This document shows, piece after piece, positions 34,410 to 46,927 of a stretch of DNA of 64,000 nucleotides (the stretch's first letter is position 1; the number at the start of each line of letters is the position of its first letter). The notes under the pieces were generated by a model, which had not been told where the DNA came from, made no database searches, and saw only the letters and a list, made by a program, of their open reading frames with translations. Source of the DNA: Adiantum capillus-veneris. Lineage: Eukaryota; Streptophyta; Polypodiopsida; Polypodiales; Pteridaceae. Where the stretch lies: assembly GCA_014529385.2 (NCBI GenBank), contig CM043960.1:121232043-121296042 (forward strand), in the 5' to 3' direction. The position numbers were made by a program, and so were the translations under genes.

Positions 34410-35312
34410 CTAGCTCCCTATTAGGTGTGTTACACATATTCTCAGCAATGATTCATCGATAGCTTGAACAAATGTTGCCATGTCACCTAAGTGAGTAGGC
34501 ACCATGGATGAAGGTGCTCCAGAGACTACATCTGGAGTAGGTATTGACATTGGGCTTGGCACATAGAAAGCCCTTGGGTTCCAAGTTTGGTATGGTGTTG
34601 TGCCATGTGGTGGCCCAAAGTTCATATGTGTGGCCCTAGGCATAACAGATGTGGTAGTCGGTATGCTAATGCTAGCCGGTATGCTCCCATTGAAATAAGA
34701 CCTTGAATGTTCAAGTTGTGGAGCATAGGTTGGTGAAACAATGGGAGGGGTAGGAGCTATATGAGTACGAGGACCTATAGGTGCATATGATTGATACACA
34801 CTTGTAGGTACTATTGTAGGCATTGAGCTACCATGTAACGGTGCTTTACTAATAAATGAGGTCCATGACGTGTTTCTTGGGATGCCCATCACTGGGTAGG
34901 CATGGTAGCCATGGTGTGATCAAGAGAAAGATGAGCTAGACTTGGAAAGGTAAAGCTATCACTTGTGGGCTCAGATTGTACTGAGACCCTTGGCGAAACA
35001 ACATATGGAAGATCCATCGGACTTACCGAGGGAGTCTCCATTTGCAATAAGGTTGGTTGCTTAGCCTTCCCTGTATCCAAGAATCTCATGAAACTCGTTG
35101 AAGGCATGTGGCCCCTTGTTTTGTCTCTCTAGCTCAATAACCCTATGGATGACCTCACAAACCCTTTGTTGTTGATCCTCTATACTAGTAGCACCCGTTG
35201 TGGATTGTAGGACATCTAACCAACCCACATGATAGGTGTGACCTTTGTATAGGTCGGTTAGAGTTTCTGTTTGTATTTCGTACTCCCAGTTCTCATTTAG
35301 GAACACCTCCAT
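34410..35312 (-). pseudogene. E gag Pro/Ser/Thr-rich region
   Basis: Three overlapping frames (35312-35061, 35107-34889, 34892-34410). The first holds WEYEIQTETLTDLYKGHTYH, the last is rich in Pro, Ser, Thr and Ile (TIVPTSVYQSYAPIGPRTHI). Low-complexity spacers like this precede the capsid in several plant gypsy gags. Confidence 0.6.
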
Positions 35313-35840
35313 CTAGGATTGAGGTGCTAGGGGTCTCCTTTGAACTAGATGCAATGTGGCTCTCTATGACCTTAGTGGTCGCTAATTTAGGAGCACTTGA
35401 TTGCTCTCCTAGCATGGATGTTGACATAGGGGCTTTTGATTTTAACTCTCTTTGTTGCTCTGCCCTACGTAAGCTCTCAATTTCTTTTTCCCTAGCCGCA
35501 ATGATATACCTATCAACCTCTTGCACTTCGGCAAGGATTCTACCATCAGGTAATATAACCTCAGTGGGGAATAGCTCTGAAGAGTCAGGGGGTGCACTGA
35601 ATGGAGTATTCATGTGCACACTCTCCAGGAGCATGGGGTCTACATTGGTCATGAATGGCGAATTTACTTCCCCACCCCCTCATTTTCATCGTTAGCTCCA
35701 TGTTCGGAGCGAGTGGCTCTACTAAAGGTTTCCTTGAAGCGGCTAAGCACGCTCAACCTGAACCGTGGGTCCATGGCATGCATGTCTTGGCTTGAGCTAT
35801 TGGAATTAGGCATCGGGTAACCCTGATGTCATAGTCAGAG
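35293..35840 (-). pseudogene. E gag N-terminal region
   Basis: It contains MLLESVHMNTPFSAPPDSSE, LFPTEVILPDGRILAEVQEV and a Glu/Lys helix (AAREKEIESLRRAEQQRELK), preceded in another frame by SSSQDMHAMDPRFRLSVL. The same blocks are in E' at 9211-9820. The likely start is near 35830. The true start is not certain because of frame damage. Confidence 0.6.
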
Positions 35841-36365
35841 GAAGAGTCACTAGACGCAATATGTGGGTCCTGAGTGGTACTACCTTGGGTTCCCGCTGAG
35901 GGCCTAAGGTGGAGGAATAATGAGTTCTTGCATAACCAGAGACGCTCTCTATGTGCTCATCCTCTAGAACACAAACAAGCATAGGTGCATGTGACCTCAA
36001 CACTCTAGAAGTGTTGGTGAGTGCCCATGAAGGCCGCTCACCTAGGTTTTTGGGCGTTTGCAACCCATTTTTAAGATATTTTTGGTCCTTTTTTCTAACC
36101 AAGCCATGGAATATGGCATGTGATAGCTCAAAACAAGTGTCTTGGCTAGGAGGACATGCCGTGCTCTATAGCCCAAGATTCGGTTACGTACAGCCCTCGA
36201 AATCCTCAAACTAGTGTTTTCCTAGGTGGGGAGAGGGCTAGATTTAGTAAGTCCAGAGGGTGAGTGTGAAGGGGATGGGGGAGGACTTGAGGAACTTGTC
36301 CCACATGCCCTTCTTTACTTGAGGAACTTGTCCCACATGCCCTTCCCTCACTTGAGGTCCTAGTT
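35841..36365 (-). other. E leader segment next to gag
   Basis: Collinear with 9830-10150 in E'. A 98-codon frame (35806-36102) is not conserved as such in E'. A direct repeat of about 35 bases (caagttcctcaag-type words) lies at 36280-36350. Confidence 0.45.
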
Positions 36366-36380
36366 TTTATATATAAAATA
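36366..36380 (-). promoter_or_regulatory. TATA-like box between LTR-X and E gag
   Basis: The plus strand holds tttttatatataaaatag. It is preserved in E' (tctttatatatagtag near 10150). LTR-X carries its own TATA-like box, so this would be an internal promoter or a relic of a different LTR. Confidence 0.35.
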
Positions 36381-36439
36381 GTGTGTATAGTATATCATAA
36401 GACTGAGGACTGAGGCCTGGGCTCGAGCTCGATTTTGGG

Positions 36440-37247
36440 TTCGGGTTCGGAGTTTCAGGGACCCGATCCCAATCCTTCCTTTTAAGATAATATTTTTTTA
36501 ATTTTTGTTTTGAGTTTTTTTTTAGTCCCAAATATCGCGAGCTTTTTTTTTAGAAAAGAAATATATTAACTTTTTCTAAGGATAATGTGGCCACGTGGAT
36601 GTCGAGCTCCCATGCGTACACAACAGCTCTCGCGAGCTCTGTCTAACCTCTTTTAAACTAACACAGCTAATTAACAACTAATTAATGCAATTTATTTTTG
36701 CTAACACACTGTCAAACACAGAACACTACACACTACACACTAACATTTTCTAAGGATAATGTGGCCACGTGGATGCCGAGCTCCCATGCGTACACAACAG
36801 CTCTCGCGAGCTCTGTCTAACCTCTTTTAAACTAACACAGCTAATTAACAACTAATTAATGCAAACTATCTTTGCTAACACACTGTCAAACACAGAACAC
36901 TACACACTCACAGATAGTCAACTCTACTGCTCACTGTCTAGTCTATTGCTCACTGTGTATACTCACTAACAGATCTACTAACATTTGCACATTATAGATC
37001 TTACAATACTAACAAAAACAAATACAATGCAATACTAACAAAGCTTACAACGACTTAACAAAAGCTAATAAAAACCTACTAGTCTGCCCATTATAGTCAC
37101 TTAACAGTAGTTGACAAAAACCTTCTAATCTGCCCATTGAAGCCACTTAACAGTTCTCACACAACTCATAAAAAAACAGAAAACAGGTGGAAGAAAGGCT
37201 TCCAGAGGTAGCATTGAATGCTTCTCAAGATTAATGCAAGGCATTCC
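36440..37247 (-). other. E leader, unit 1, with 174-bp tandem duplication
   Basis: T-rich at its left, then two copies of a 174-bp unit (36572-36745 and 36746-36910) starting ttttctaaggataatgtggc. The same kind of leader, in single copy, follows LTR-X2 at 38038-38616. Confidence 0.75.
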
Positions 37248-37262
37248 TCGACAATGGCGCCA
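37248..37262 (-). other. Primer binding site (tRNA-Asp) of E
   Basis: The plus strand reads tcgacaatggcgcca; the minus strand starts tggcgccattg, matching tRNA-Asp at the first positions with two mismatches. Four bases separate it from LTR-X2. Confidence 0.75.
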
Positions 37263-37266
37263 AAAA

Positions 37267-38037
<771 letters not shown>

Positions 38038-38616
38038 GACCCCGATTCCTATCCCTTAATCGAAATGATCCCGATCCCTTAATATAAGTTTTTTTTCTTT
38101 TCTTTTTGAATTTTCTTTTTGGTCTCAGATTTTTCAAGCGTTTTTTTTTTAAATCTAAAAAAAAAAGACTTTTTCAACATAACTTTCTATGGATAATGTT
38201 GTGTTGCGTGGGCACTGAGCTCTCGCGCACACACAAATGGACCTGGTAGCTCTATCTAAGCTACCTATAGCTAGCAGAACTAATGAAAAATAATTAGCAA
38301 TGCACACACACTATCTAACACAACAAAATGCACACTTACAGAATAATCAACCTACTCCTGTCTACTACTCACTGTCTACTGCACATTACAAAACTACACT
38401 AACTCTAACAGACCTGCTAAAACTTGCACATTACATAGCTTACCAGATCTAATAAAACCTGTATATTGCAGCCACTAATAGATCTAACAAACCTGCTAAA
38501 ACCTGCATATTATAGCCACTAACAGATCCTAATCCAAACTCAAATAACACCAAAACTAATAAAATAATGGCTTCAAGAGGCAGCAGAAAGTGCTCCTCAA
38601 GCTTAGTGCAAGGCTG
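38038..38616 (-). other. Leader, unit 2 (duplicate of 36440-37247)
   Basis: Collinear with the E leader: T-rich start, then ctatggataatgttg (against ctaaggataatgtgg), ctcgcgcac and the long cacac/taaca-rich part. The 174-bp internal duplication is not present. Confidence 0.7.
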
Positions 38617-38633
38617 TCCCCGGCAATGGCCCT
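38617..38633 (-). other. Decayed primer binding site, unit 2
   Basis: The plus strand reads tccccggcaatggccct. The ccccggcaatggc part matches the tRNA-Asp site of element A, the end is damaged. Confidence 0.65.
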
Positions 38634-38638
38634 AAAAA

Positions 38639-39328
<690 letters not shown>

Positions 39329-39647
39329 CCTTTCTAGCTTTCCAACTATTCCATTTTCTCTTGGTTTTTTGACTAGGTGCATCGGTCTTTGGTTCACCCA
39401 TCTCTGGACTCACATCAATTTTCAATTTCTATGTCTCTGGGTTCTCATCAACTTCCTTTTGAGCTTGCACTCTCGTAACTACTTGAACTGGTATGATGTT
39501 TTTGTTTTCCAAGATACTGGGTAGCTGAACACTTCCTGTGACATTTGTTGTGATCTTTTTGACTCGGTTTGGGTTTTTTGGACAGTCAGGGATCAAGTGA
39601 ATGACACCACAATCAAGACAATAGGAATTTACTTGAGTGATCTCCAT
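39329..39647 (-). pseudogene. B gag zinc knuckle and following linker, cut by LTR-X3
   Basis: The frame 39647-39429 contains CLDCGVIHLIPDCPKNPNRV, a knuckle with spacing C-x2-C-x3-H-x4-C. After a stop, DVSPEMGEPKTDAPSQKTKR continues in the next frame to the LTR edge. The same knuckle form, followed by C-P-N-N-P-N, is in E at 33.0 kb. Likely RNA-binding part of gag. Confidence 0.7.
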
Positions 39648-39656
39648 CTAAGGACA

Positions 39657-40487
39657 TTATTTGACCAAGTGGTTGTCACGGATTTTGTGACACTCTGGTT
39701 GAGGAGCCTCTTCTTGCATTTCCTTTTGGCTGTAAATAGGCTCTGACCTAGCTAAGCCTCTATTTGCAATGAACCACAATGTCCTTTCTTCCATCTTATA
39801 CCTTCTTTCTTCATGTCGAAACACAGGATGTGGAAGTTGTATCAGCCTCACCACTCCATGTGTTACTCTCATCTTCTGTCGCTTCGAAGGGCAGCCTCTG
39901 CTTTGGTTGTTATAACACATTGTAGTTGGTAGTAGCGCTTGTTTATTGGCTGCTTCCATCATCGATGTGTATCTCATGTCTATAGGAATTCTAGCACCTG
40001 GCAACGGAGGTTGTTGTCCTAAGACAGACTGTGGCCTTGAAACTCCTACTGACTGGGCATATTCCATGCCATAGTAACACTCTTCTCTTGTATGGTTTGT
40101 CCATTTTCTCTCAATTTCGCACCACTTAGACTCCCTCAAATCAAACTTTACAAGAGGATAACCTCTTGACCATTTTGTCGATAAACTTTTATTGATCGAT
40201 AGGTGACTCTGGTTTGGAATGGACTCACTTATTTGTGAATCACTGTGCTGAGAGGATGTGTCATCCTCTTGACTCTTACAATCCTTTTCTTTATATTCCT
40301 CACAGTTATCCACCAGATAAAGAGATTCTTTGATCAATTTGTTTAGTGTCAGGCTTCTTATCATATGCAAATCCTTTTGAAGACCGGCATGTCTCATTCC
40401 CTGGATAAAGATCAGTATTAATTGTGCTTGCGTAGGTAGTTCAGCTCTTGGACAGAAATTGATGTATCTCTTGAGCCGTAATGCCAT
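39657..40487 (-). pseudogene. B gag, C-terminal part of the capsid
   Basis: 276 codons open. It starts MALRLKRYINFCPRAELPTQ, then LILIFIQGMRHAGLQKDLHM, which continues a gag capsid (the L-x-x-F-x-x-G-L/M block), then a Ser/Glu/Asp-rich middle and a basic end (RKWTNHTREECYYGMEYA, ERRYKMEERTLWFIANRG). It is in a different frame from the capsid start at 40799. No stop inside. Confidence 0.7.
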
Positions 40488-40559
40488 TTTCCCTGCTGAT
40501 TCACTCTCTTTCTGTTTGAATCTGTGGATTTGTGAGATCGGATTGTGAGCTATGCCTTT

Positions 40560-40799
40560 CTACAAGAATTCTTTCTCAAACAGCTCGTCTAGGGTCTCAA
40601 AATCCCATCTTTCCACTGAGTCGAACCATGTAGTAGTGTCGTCTTCTAGAGTTAGTCCAAATCCCACAAAATATATTGCAAAATCCAAAATTTCCTCTGC
40701 TCTAATTACTTTTTTGAAAGCTGCTACGTGATCTCTCGGATCTTTATCTCTGGAGTATTTCTTGTATACCCATTTTTGGATTTGGGATGGTCTACTCAT
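40560..40799 (-). pseudogene. B gag capsid start
   Basis: 80 codons: SRDKDPRDHVAAFKKVIRAE, FAIYFVGFGLTLEDDTTTWF and WDFETLDELFEKEFL. This is the gag capsid signature (D-P-x-x-H-[VL]-x-x-[FY] and G-L/A-x-x-x-W-[FY] followed by F-x-x-L-x-x-x-F). One stop precedes KGIAHNPISQIHRF, which leads into the 40487 frame. Confidence 0.8.
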
Positions 40800-41300
40800 C
40801 GATTGTCTACAAGTTTAATCATAGACTCTCCCAATACTCCTCTCGCTTCAGGCGTTCTACCATGCCTAGGTTCTTCCTCAAAGGGATTGGTTTTTCTCTT
40901 GGAGATTGATCCTTAAGAAGGCATGCCTGCCATCTTTGTGATCATTTCATCTCTCATTATCACTCTAGAAGGGAATCTAGGTGGCTCCGTTTTCGGAATT
41001 CTCATAGGAATCCACGTGTTTGGTGGGGATATCTGTCGTCCTTCATTGAACAAATATCCACCCATTTCTAATGCAATGTGTGGGTTTTTTCTTTGTACAA
41101 ATTTGTATTCTCATCAATACTTGTCAACAACTATAGATTTCCATTGATATAGTCGACTTCATATGCATAGACATATAAGAGCTTGTAATTCGTCCAGCTC
41201 TACAGGGGGTATGGCTCTAAGAACCTATAAAGGTTGACCTCATTGTCGTCAATGTATTGATACATTCCTTCACTCTCATGATTTGTTATCTGAATGCTCT
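40800..41300 (-). pseudogene. B gag N-terminal part
   Basis: Broken frames on the minus strand: MYQYIDDNEVNLYRFLEP near 41250, then GGYLFNEGRQISPPNTWIPM and RIPKTEPPRFPSRVIMRDEM near 40950-41070. The Y-I-D-D...L-Y piece resembles the tyrosine/glycine module of element A with one extra residue. The assignment rests on continuity with the capsid frame. Confidence 0.45.
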
Positions 41301-43793
41301 CAACAAGATCGGTCTTTTATCAATTGCAAGTTTGGAAGATCCATTATGGGCGGATGCTCCTCTATTGATGGGATCCCGATACATGTGTAAGCTGAGTTTG
41401 AATCTAAAGTAGACATGATTTTTGGGCTTAACAGCTCTAGCTTGATGTAAGAAGACTTATTTCAATTTGTTCAAGTTCTTTGGTTAGGGAAAAGTTGAAA
41501 CTATGTCCAAAACCGCAATCGTTTTCTCACAATTCTCTCAATTTGTCAATTTTAGATATCCCTAACTTATGAATTTTGAGTCCTCCAATGACGTTTTTTT
41601 GAGTGATGAACCAAGGGGTATTTGATTGTTATTCAAGGATCACAGTGAATGTTGTAGAGCTACTCTAGAGCATCATTTTGACGAAAAAAGTTTCTAAATC
41701 TGATATCAGTAGCTCAAGTTATGGCCAAAACAGTCAATATGTGCGTGAAGACTTCATACGCTATGATGTCTCATGACTCAAAATTTCTCCAAACTTTAAT
41801 TGTAGACTCTCCTTGATGTATTCTAACCACTCCAAGTCTCAGTTTGTGAATCTGACACTTTTAATAAGGTCTATCAACCCTTTTTATGTTTGGTTGACTA
41901 CGACTTCCCGGGGAGAACAAAGCCAAAAGTGATCCAAATTGAATGAAACTTGGTCTTTAAGATTATTTTATGCTGGCAAACACTTCTGTGAGCTCAGATG
42001 TAACTTTTGACCTCTAATTTGACACTTGAGACATCATATGCGTATGATATTTCTTGTGGCAAAATGAAGTGAGTTTTGTCCCACTGACTCCTTATCACTC
42101 AAGCAATTCTCAGCAACTTCCAAAATTCAATTTGAACACGTTTTGTGTAAGTTATGATCAATACAATCATGAACCATGCCCAATTTTGTCTTTTGACCCT
42201 TTTTAGCCCAAATATGCTCCAAATGCAATGAAATTTTGGCTAGGGGCTTCTTTTATGCTCTAAGACACTAGGGTTTACTCAAATGTCTGATTTGACCTAG
42301 ATCTGGCCCCTAAGACATCATACGTGTATACAACAAGAATAAGTGATCATAGAAAATTTTGGAGTCATGGTCCCTAAAAGTGCTGTTTAGACATCATACA
42401 CGTATGACGTCTAACTGGTCAAATTGAAGTGAATTTTACTCCAAAGGTTCCTCACTACAATGGCAACTCACAACAACTTTCAGAATTGAATTCCAACACT
42501 TTTTGTGCAAGTTATGATCAATTCTAGCCTTCACTTTGCCTAGATGTGTCTTATGGTCTTTAAAAGCACAAAAATGCTTCAAATTCAATAAAATTTGGCC
42601 TACATGCTTCTTAAATGCTGTAGATCACAAGGGTGCACTCAAATGTAACTTTTGACCTCATATCTGGTCTCTAGGATGTTATACATGTATGGTGTCTAGG
42701 TGGTCAAAATGGACTTCTGGTTTTATCACAAGTGCCCCTTGGTATGTAGAACAAGAATTTGTGCTCACATCAAATTTTGGGACTCAAAAAGGCACAAAAT
42801 CATCACTTTTGACAAGGAAATCCCCTAAAAGAGTAAAATATCCCCAGTTTTCAATCTATAAGCCCAAATGATATGAAATTTCGTGTATGTGCTCAACAAC
42901 ACATGTAAAAGATGGGTGTAAAGTCAAAAAATCATTTTTGCTGCCAGAATCACTCTTCAAACATTACGATATCTGCTGATGAATTTTTGGTTAGAATTCA
43001 TTCACAAGCATCCCCAAGTCTTCATAATGGTCTTCAAGCACTTCTACCAATTTTCATGCAAAAATATGCTTAGAATCACAAGTTTCTCTTTTTTTTTTTT
43101 TCATTTTCGACACTCTGTCTTTTGTCTTTTGGGTATCAAGAGTTGGTCAAAACGTCTCAATGTGTACCTAGGGTAAAACCCCCCTTTTGAACACTCTGGT
43201 GTAGTTAGCCTTTTCAAATTTGGTCTCCAAATGCCCCTTGAGACATCATATGTGTATGATGTCCAAGTTTATAGAATTGCAATTTTTGTTCACAGAACCC
43301 TTGCACATGCCCTCTTATATGCACATCACCAATCAATCATGCAAAAATGTCAAAAGAAACTTGTTTGTTGCATTTTTACCCTCAAAAGAAAACTTTTCAG
43401 AGATTGTGAATGCAAACAAGCACTTTAGTAAATAAATCAGTGATGAATAGCTCTAGATCAGAATCAGATCACTTACCTAAAGCTACTCCTACACATCCTA
43501 TGGGGTTTTGTATTTATGAGTAGAAAAATGCTTCACTGCCACACACGGACTAGCAAACACTTTTATAACCTCACAAATCACTCGACCACCAACAACTACT
43601 CTAATCTACAAATCCTAACTAAGCTTACCTAGTCGCAGACCCTTGGCAAGACACACGCTTCCTGACTATCCACTTGATCTCGGAATAACCTCCTCCATAT
43701 CCACTTAAGAAAAATGCTCTCTTTAGTCAAAACTAAAGCAAGCAACCATCACACGACTATTAGTAAGATTACCAACTCAAGTCCTTGTGTCTT
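41301..43793 (-). other. B leader
   Basis: Non-coding stretch between gag and primer site, composed largely of a degenerate tandem repeat (next entry). No gene. Confidence 0.6.
41750..43262. repeat. Degenerate 283-bp tandem repeat with a palindrome at each boundary
   Basis: A near-palindromic word of the form gacatcatay-gtatgatgtc occurs at 41750, 42030, 42314 (partial), 42390, 42674 and 43240, and a badly damaged one near 42958. Steps are 280, 284, (76), 284, about 284 and about 282. Between them the sequence is alignable, for example agttatgatcaat at 42151 and 42508, and gtaacttttgacctc before the palindromes at 42030 and 42674. The best copy is gacatcatatgtgtatgatg followed by tc at 43240. 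Confidence 0.75.
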
Positions 43794-43807
43794 CGGCAAC
43801 GGCGCCA
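43794..43807 (-). other. Primer binding site (tRNA-Asp) of B
   Basis: The plus strand reads cggcaacggcgcca, a perfect 14-base match to the 3' end of plant tRNA-Asp. One base separates it from the LTR edge at 43809. Confidence 0.88.
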
Positions 43808-43808
43808 A

Positions 43809-44421
43809 TGTTGTGGAGCAAATGACAACACTTATAAAGTGCATGCAACAATACAACCTAGATCAATATAATGTCAATCAAGGACACAGATGACACGATA
43901 GGTGCATGGAGTCAATCTCTTTAGCTTGTCAGATTGAGACCATCCCACACATATGACACTCTGGAAGGCTAACTAAACCACTACCCCGAATCTCACTGCT
44001 CTCAACTACACTACCCAACCACATACACACAAACGAAAGGAAACTCATCAAATCATACCAGAATCGTATAAAAATTAAGGAACACCATCACCTCACTAGG
44101 ATACACTTGCCCCAAAGTCTCTACACTCAAAACCCTCACTCCATACCCATTTGCAAAAAATGCATATGATGAAGACAGAGCCTAATTTGGAAGTGATCAA
44201 AACTGAAATCGATGAGTACCTATAGGTAGCTTATGTCCCCATGATTCTAATGACTACTTGCATACAAAAAATAGACATCATTCGATACACTTACGACCAG
44301 AAATGGCTCGTAGATGAGTGAGCGTGTGTTCTCCGTTCCATGAGGAATGCTTGGCGTTCTTGCATAGCTTTTTCCAAGCCTATCGCGATGGTGTAGTCGA
44401 ATCTCCAATGTGATGAATGAG
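43809..44421 (-). repeat. LTR-B, part next to the primer site
   Basis: Starts tgttgtgg. Runs to the D2 insertion point; the last five bases (44417-44421, atgag) are the target duplication. Continues at 57415. Confidence 0.8.
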
Positions 44422-44985
44422 TGTAACATTTAATGGCCTAAAAACTTGTGTGTAGCGGAAATTAGCATGAACATAGTGGGCATTTCATTAGAATAGATTC
44501 CTTATGAGAATTACAAGAGTGCTTGGGTGGAGAGAGCAACAAAAAGCATAACACCTAGTTAGATAGCATGAACAATACTTTCAAAAGAGAGAGAAATTAA
44601 GCTATTGACAACAGTTGAGGACCGGATTTGCATGGAGCCAGTCCCCCCTCCAAAAGGCTTTGTATTATGGTTTCTCCCATCAAGAGAGACATTGTACAAT
44701 ACAATTCTTTGTGTTCCTTCAAGACTAGCTAGTGCAATGAAGATGAAAGCTTCATGCACTAACCAAAACACTTAGAAAACACAACATCAATTATCCCCGG
44801 TCTCAGACCCAAGACCTCACACACCTTCGAAGATGGTGAGAGCTAGCAGGGTATGAGAGTAGATTGAGAGGAAGAAGGAGTATCTTACGAGAAAGATGTA
44901 CATCTCCTCACATAATCACTCATATTAGCATAGCTTAGCTTAGTAATTAGCATGGTAGAGGAGATGAGCATGCATTGAAGCTTGG
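44422..44985 (-). repeat. LTR-D remnant, 3' LTR of D2
   Basis: 564 bp matching 55744-56308 with only a few substitutions by eye. It ends abruptly about 44985, where integrase sequence follows. About 1.1 kb of the LTR is missing. Confidence 0.9.
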
Positions 44986-45530
44986 CATGGAAAGCATTGT
45001 GTATGAGCCAATGATTGGGCAACTTGAGTTGATAGGCCATCTCATTGATTGGCCTAAGAATCTGGGAGGGACCATAGTACCTTTTTGCTAGTTTAGCATA
45101 GTACTTTTGGTGTCCTGTAGGATTCTTGCCTGTCGTGTGCCTTAATCGAGCCTTGGGAAACTTTAATAAGACCCAATCATTTTCTTTAAAGGCTTGGGCT
45201 CTTCTGTGCTTGTCTGCAGTAGCCTTTTGCCTTTGTTGTGAGATAGAGATAGCATCCTTAATCTTTTGAAAAGATTCTTGTAGGTCTTGGCTATACTCAT
45301 CTGCAACGAAGATCTTCCCATGTACCTTAAGTAGCAAGGGACTTTTTGATCTTCCCTCTATTACCTTGAAAGGTGCTTTTCCCGTGGAAGTATGTACAGT
45401 GTTATTGTAAGCATACTCCACTAAGGGTAAGTTAGATCGAGAATTGTTAGGTTAGCTATTTCACTTTGGCCATCCGTTTGTGGATGATAGGCCAAAGGGA
45501 AGTTTAGCCTTGTCCCTAAATTCTCAAAGA
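44986..45530 (-). pseudogene. D2 integrase, C-terminal part
   Basis: On the minus strand from 45530: ENLGTRLNFPLAYHPQTDGQ and SEIANLTILDL hold the catalytic Glu of integrase. A deletion of about 50 bases follows compared with D1. From 45421 the frame gives MEYAYNNTVHTSTGKAPFKV, KQRQKATADKHRRAQAFKEN-like sequence and the GPY/F module KRYYGPSQILRPINEMAYQL. It runs into LTR sequence after HNAFHA, which removes the chromodomain. This block continues the integrase that C2 splits at 51247. Confidence 0.88.
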
Positions 45531-45763
45531 TGTAGAGTGCGCAGGTGATGGAGAAGGTAGGAAAGAAGACTACACACACACACCAACACACATCGAGACA
45601 CACACACACACACAATCGTTACCCTGCAGCAGCCATTCAACGAGCTTCTCTTCTCTTCTTCTCTTTTGAACTATTATCCAAAGTATATTTACAACATAGT
45701 ATAGTCAGTGTCCAGCTGCCCATAGCACAATGGACATATTCTTTAACATCATATTCTTTAACA
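45531..45763 (-). repeat. C2 3' LTR
   Basis: Starts tgtagagtgc. It has a tandem 15-base duplication at its right end (atattctttaaca occurs twice) compared with the 5' copy. CA-rich stretch near 45573-45610. Confidence 0.93.
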
Positions 45764-46558
45764 CTCGCCCTCAAGCTCAGAGTGATCTTGCATATGATGG
45801 GTTCCCAATGCTTCACGAAAGTAGCAAAACTTCTCCTTTCCAAGAGCTTTTGTGAATATATCCGCAACTTGATCATTTGTCTTCACATACACCAAATCAA
45901 TCTCATTTGCCAAAACTTTTTCTCTAATGAAGTGATAATGTACCTCAATGTGTTTAGTGCAAGCATGGTAGACTGGATTCTTTGCCAACATGATGCTGCT
46001 AATATTGTCACAATATATAATGACACTGTCAAGATAGTCAAAACCAAAGTCTACCATAAGTACTCTCAACCATGACTCTTCACATGCTGCCAAAGCTGCT
46101 CCACGATATTCAGCTTCTGTACTTGATAATGCTACAGTTGATTGCTTCTTGCTACTCCAACTTATCATACCATTGCCAATGGAAAATGCATAACCACTTG
46201 TAGATCTTCTATCCATAAAATCTCCTGCCCAATCTGCATCTGTGTAACCATAAAGACAAAGCTTCCCATTCTTTTCATAAAACATTCCATAACTGACAGT
46301 GGCTTTCACATATCTCATAATCCGTCTCACTGCATCAAGATGACTTTTACATGGATTTTGCATGAATTGACTCACAACACCCACTGCATAACTCAAATCT
46401 GGCCTTGTTATTGTCAAGTAAATAAGATTTGCAACCATCTTGCGATACATAGTGACATCCTCAATGTAATGTCCATCATCAAACAACTTCACATTTTGAT
46501 CAAGAGGTGTATCAACCGGTTTGCACGCTGTCATTCCATACTTCTCAAGCATATCCAA
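45758..46558 (-). pseudogene. C2 RT end and RNase H
   Basis: 266 codons, open, in the same frame as the rest of C2 pol. MLEKYGMTACKPVDTPLDQN, VANLIYLTITRPDLSYAVGV and SHLDAVRRIMRYVKATVSYG close RT. RNase H has YTDADWAGDFMDRRSTSGYA, STVALSSTEAEYRGAALAAC, IYCDNISSIMLAKNP and HIEVHYHFIREKV. All catalytic acids are present. The natural stop overlaps the LTR edge. Confidence 0.93.
45764..45780 (-). other. C2 polypurine tract
   Basis: The plus strand reads ctcgccctcaagctcag. On the minus strand it is a purine-rich gagcttgagggcgag directly before the LTR. Confidence 0.75.
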
Positions 46559-46564
46559 CGCGTA

Positions 46565-46891
46565 TTATCTTTGTATCATCCAAATTCCTGATAAAGTATT
46601 GACAATTTCAATTCCCAAGAAATATCTCAACTCACCAAGGTCCTTCATGTTGAATTCTCTCAACAAACTCTTCTTGACATGCAAAATTTTCTCAGCATGA
46701 CTTCCAGTGAGAATCAAGTCATCAACATAGATAACAATAACGATGATCTCTCCATCAACATGCTTCAAAAATAATGAGTGATCAGTAGTAGATTGTTTAA
46801 ATCCAATCTTCTTCAAGAATCTGGTTATCTTTTCACACCAAGCTCTAGATGCTTGCTTCAAATCATACAATGCTTTCTTCAACTTACACAC
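46565..46891 (-). pseudogene. C2 RT palm
   Basis: 109 codons between two single in-frame stops. KLKKALYDLKQASRAWCEKI, STTDHSLFLKHVDGEIIVIV, then IYVDDLILTGSHAEKI, with the Y-V-D-D box intact, and NMKDLGELRYFLGIEI. Same frame as both neighbours, so only point mutations separate it from a full RT. Confidence 0.93.
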
Positions 46892-46927
46892 ATAATATGG
46901 AAACTCTGGATGTTGATAACCCTCTGG

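Noticed and set aside
41750-43262. CRISPR-like array (regular palindromic words)
   Set aside because: Spacing of about 283 bases, diverged repeats, alignable spacers and a plant retroelement context. It is a tandem repeat in a leader.
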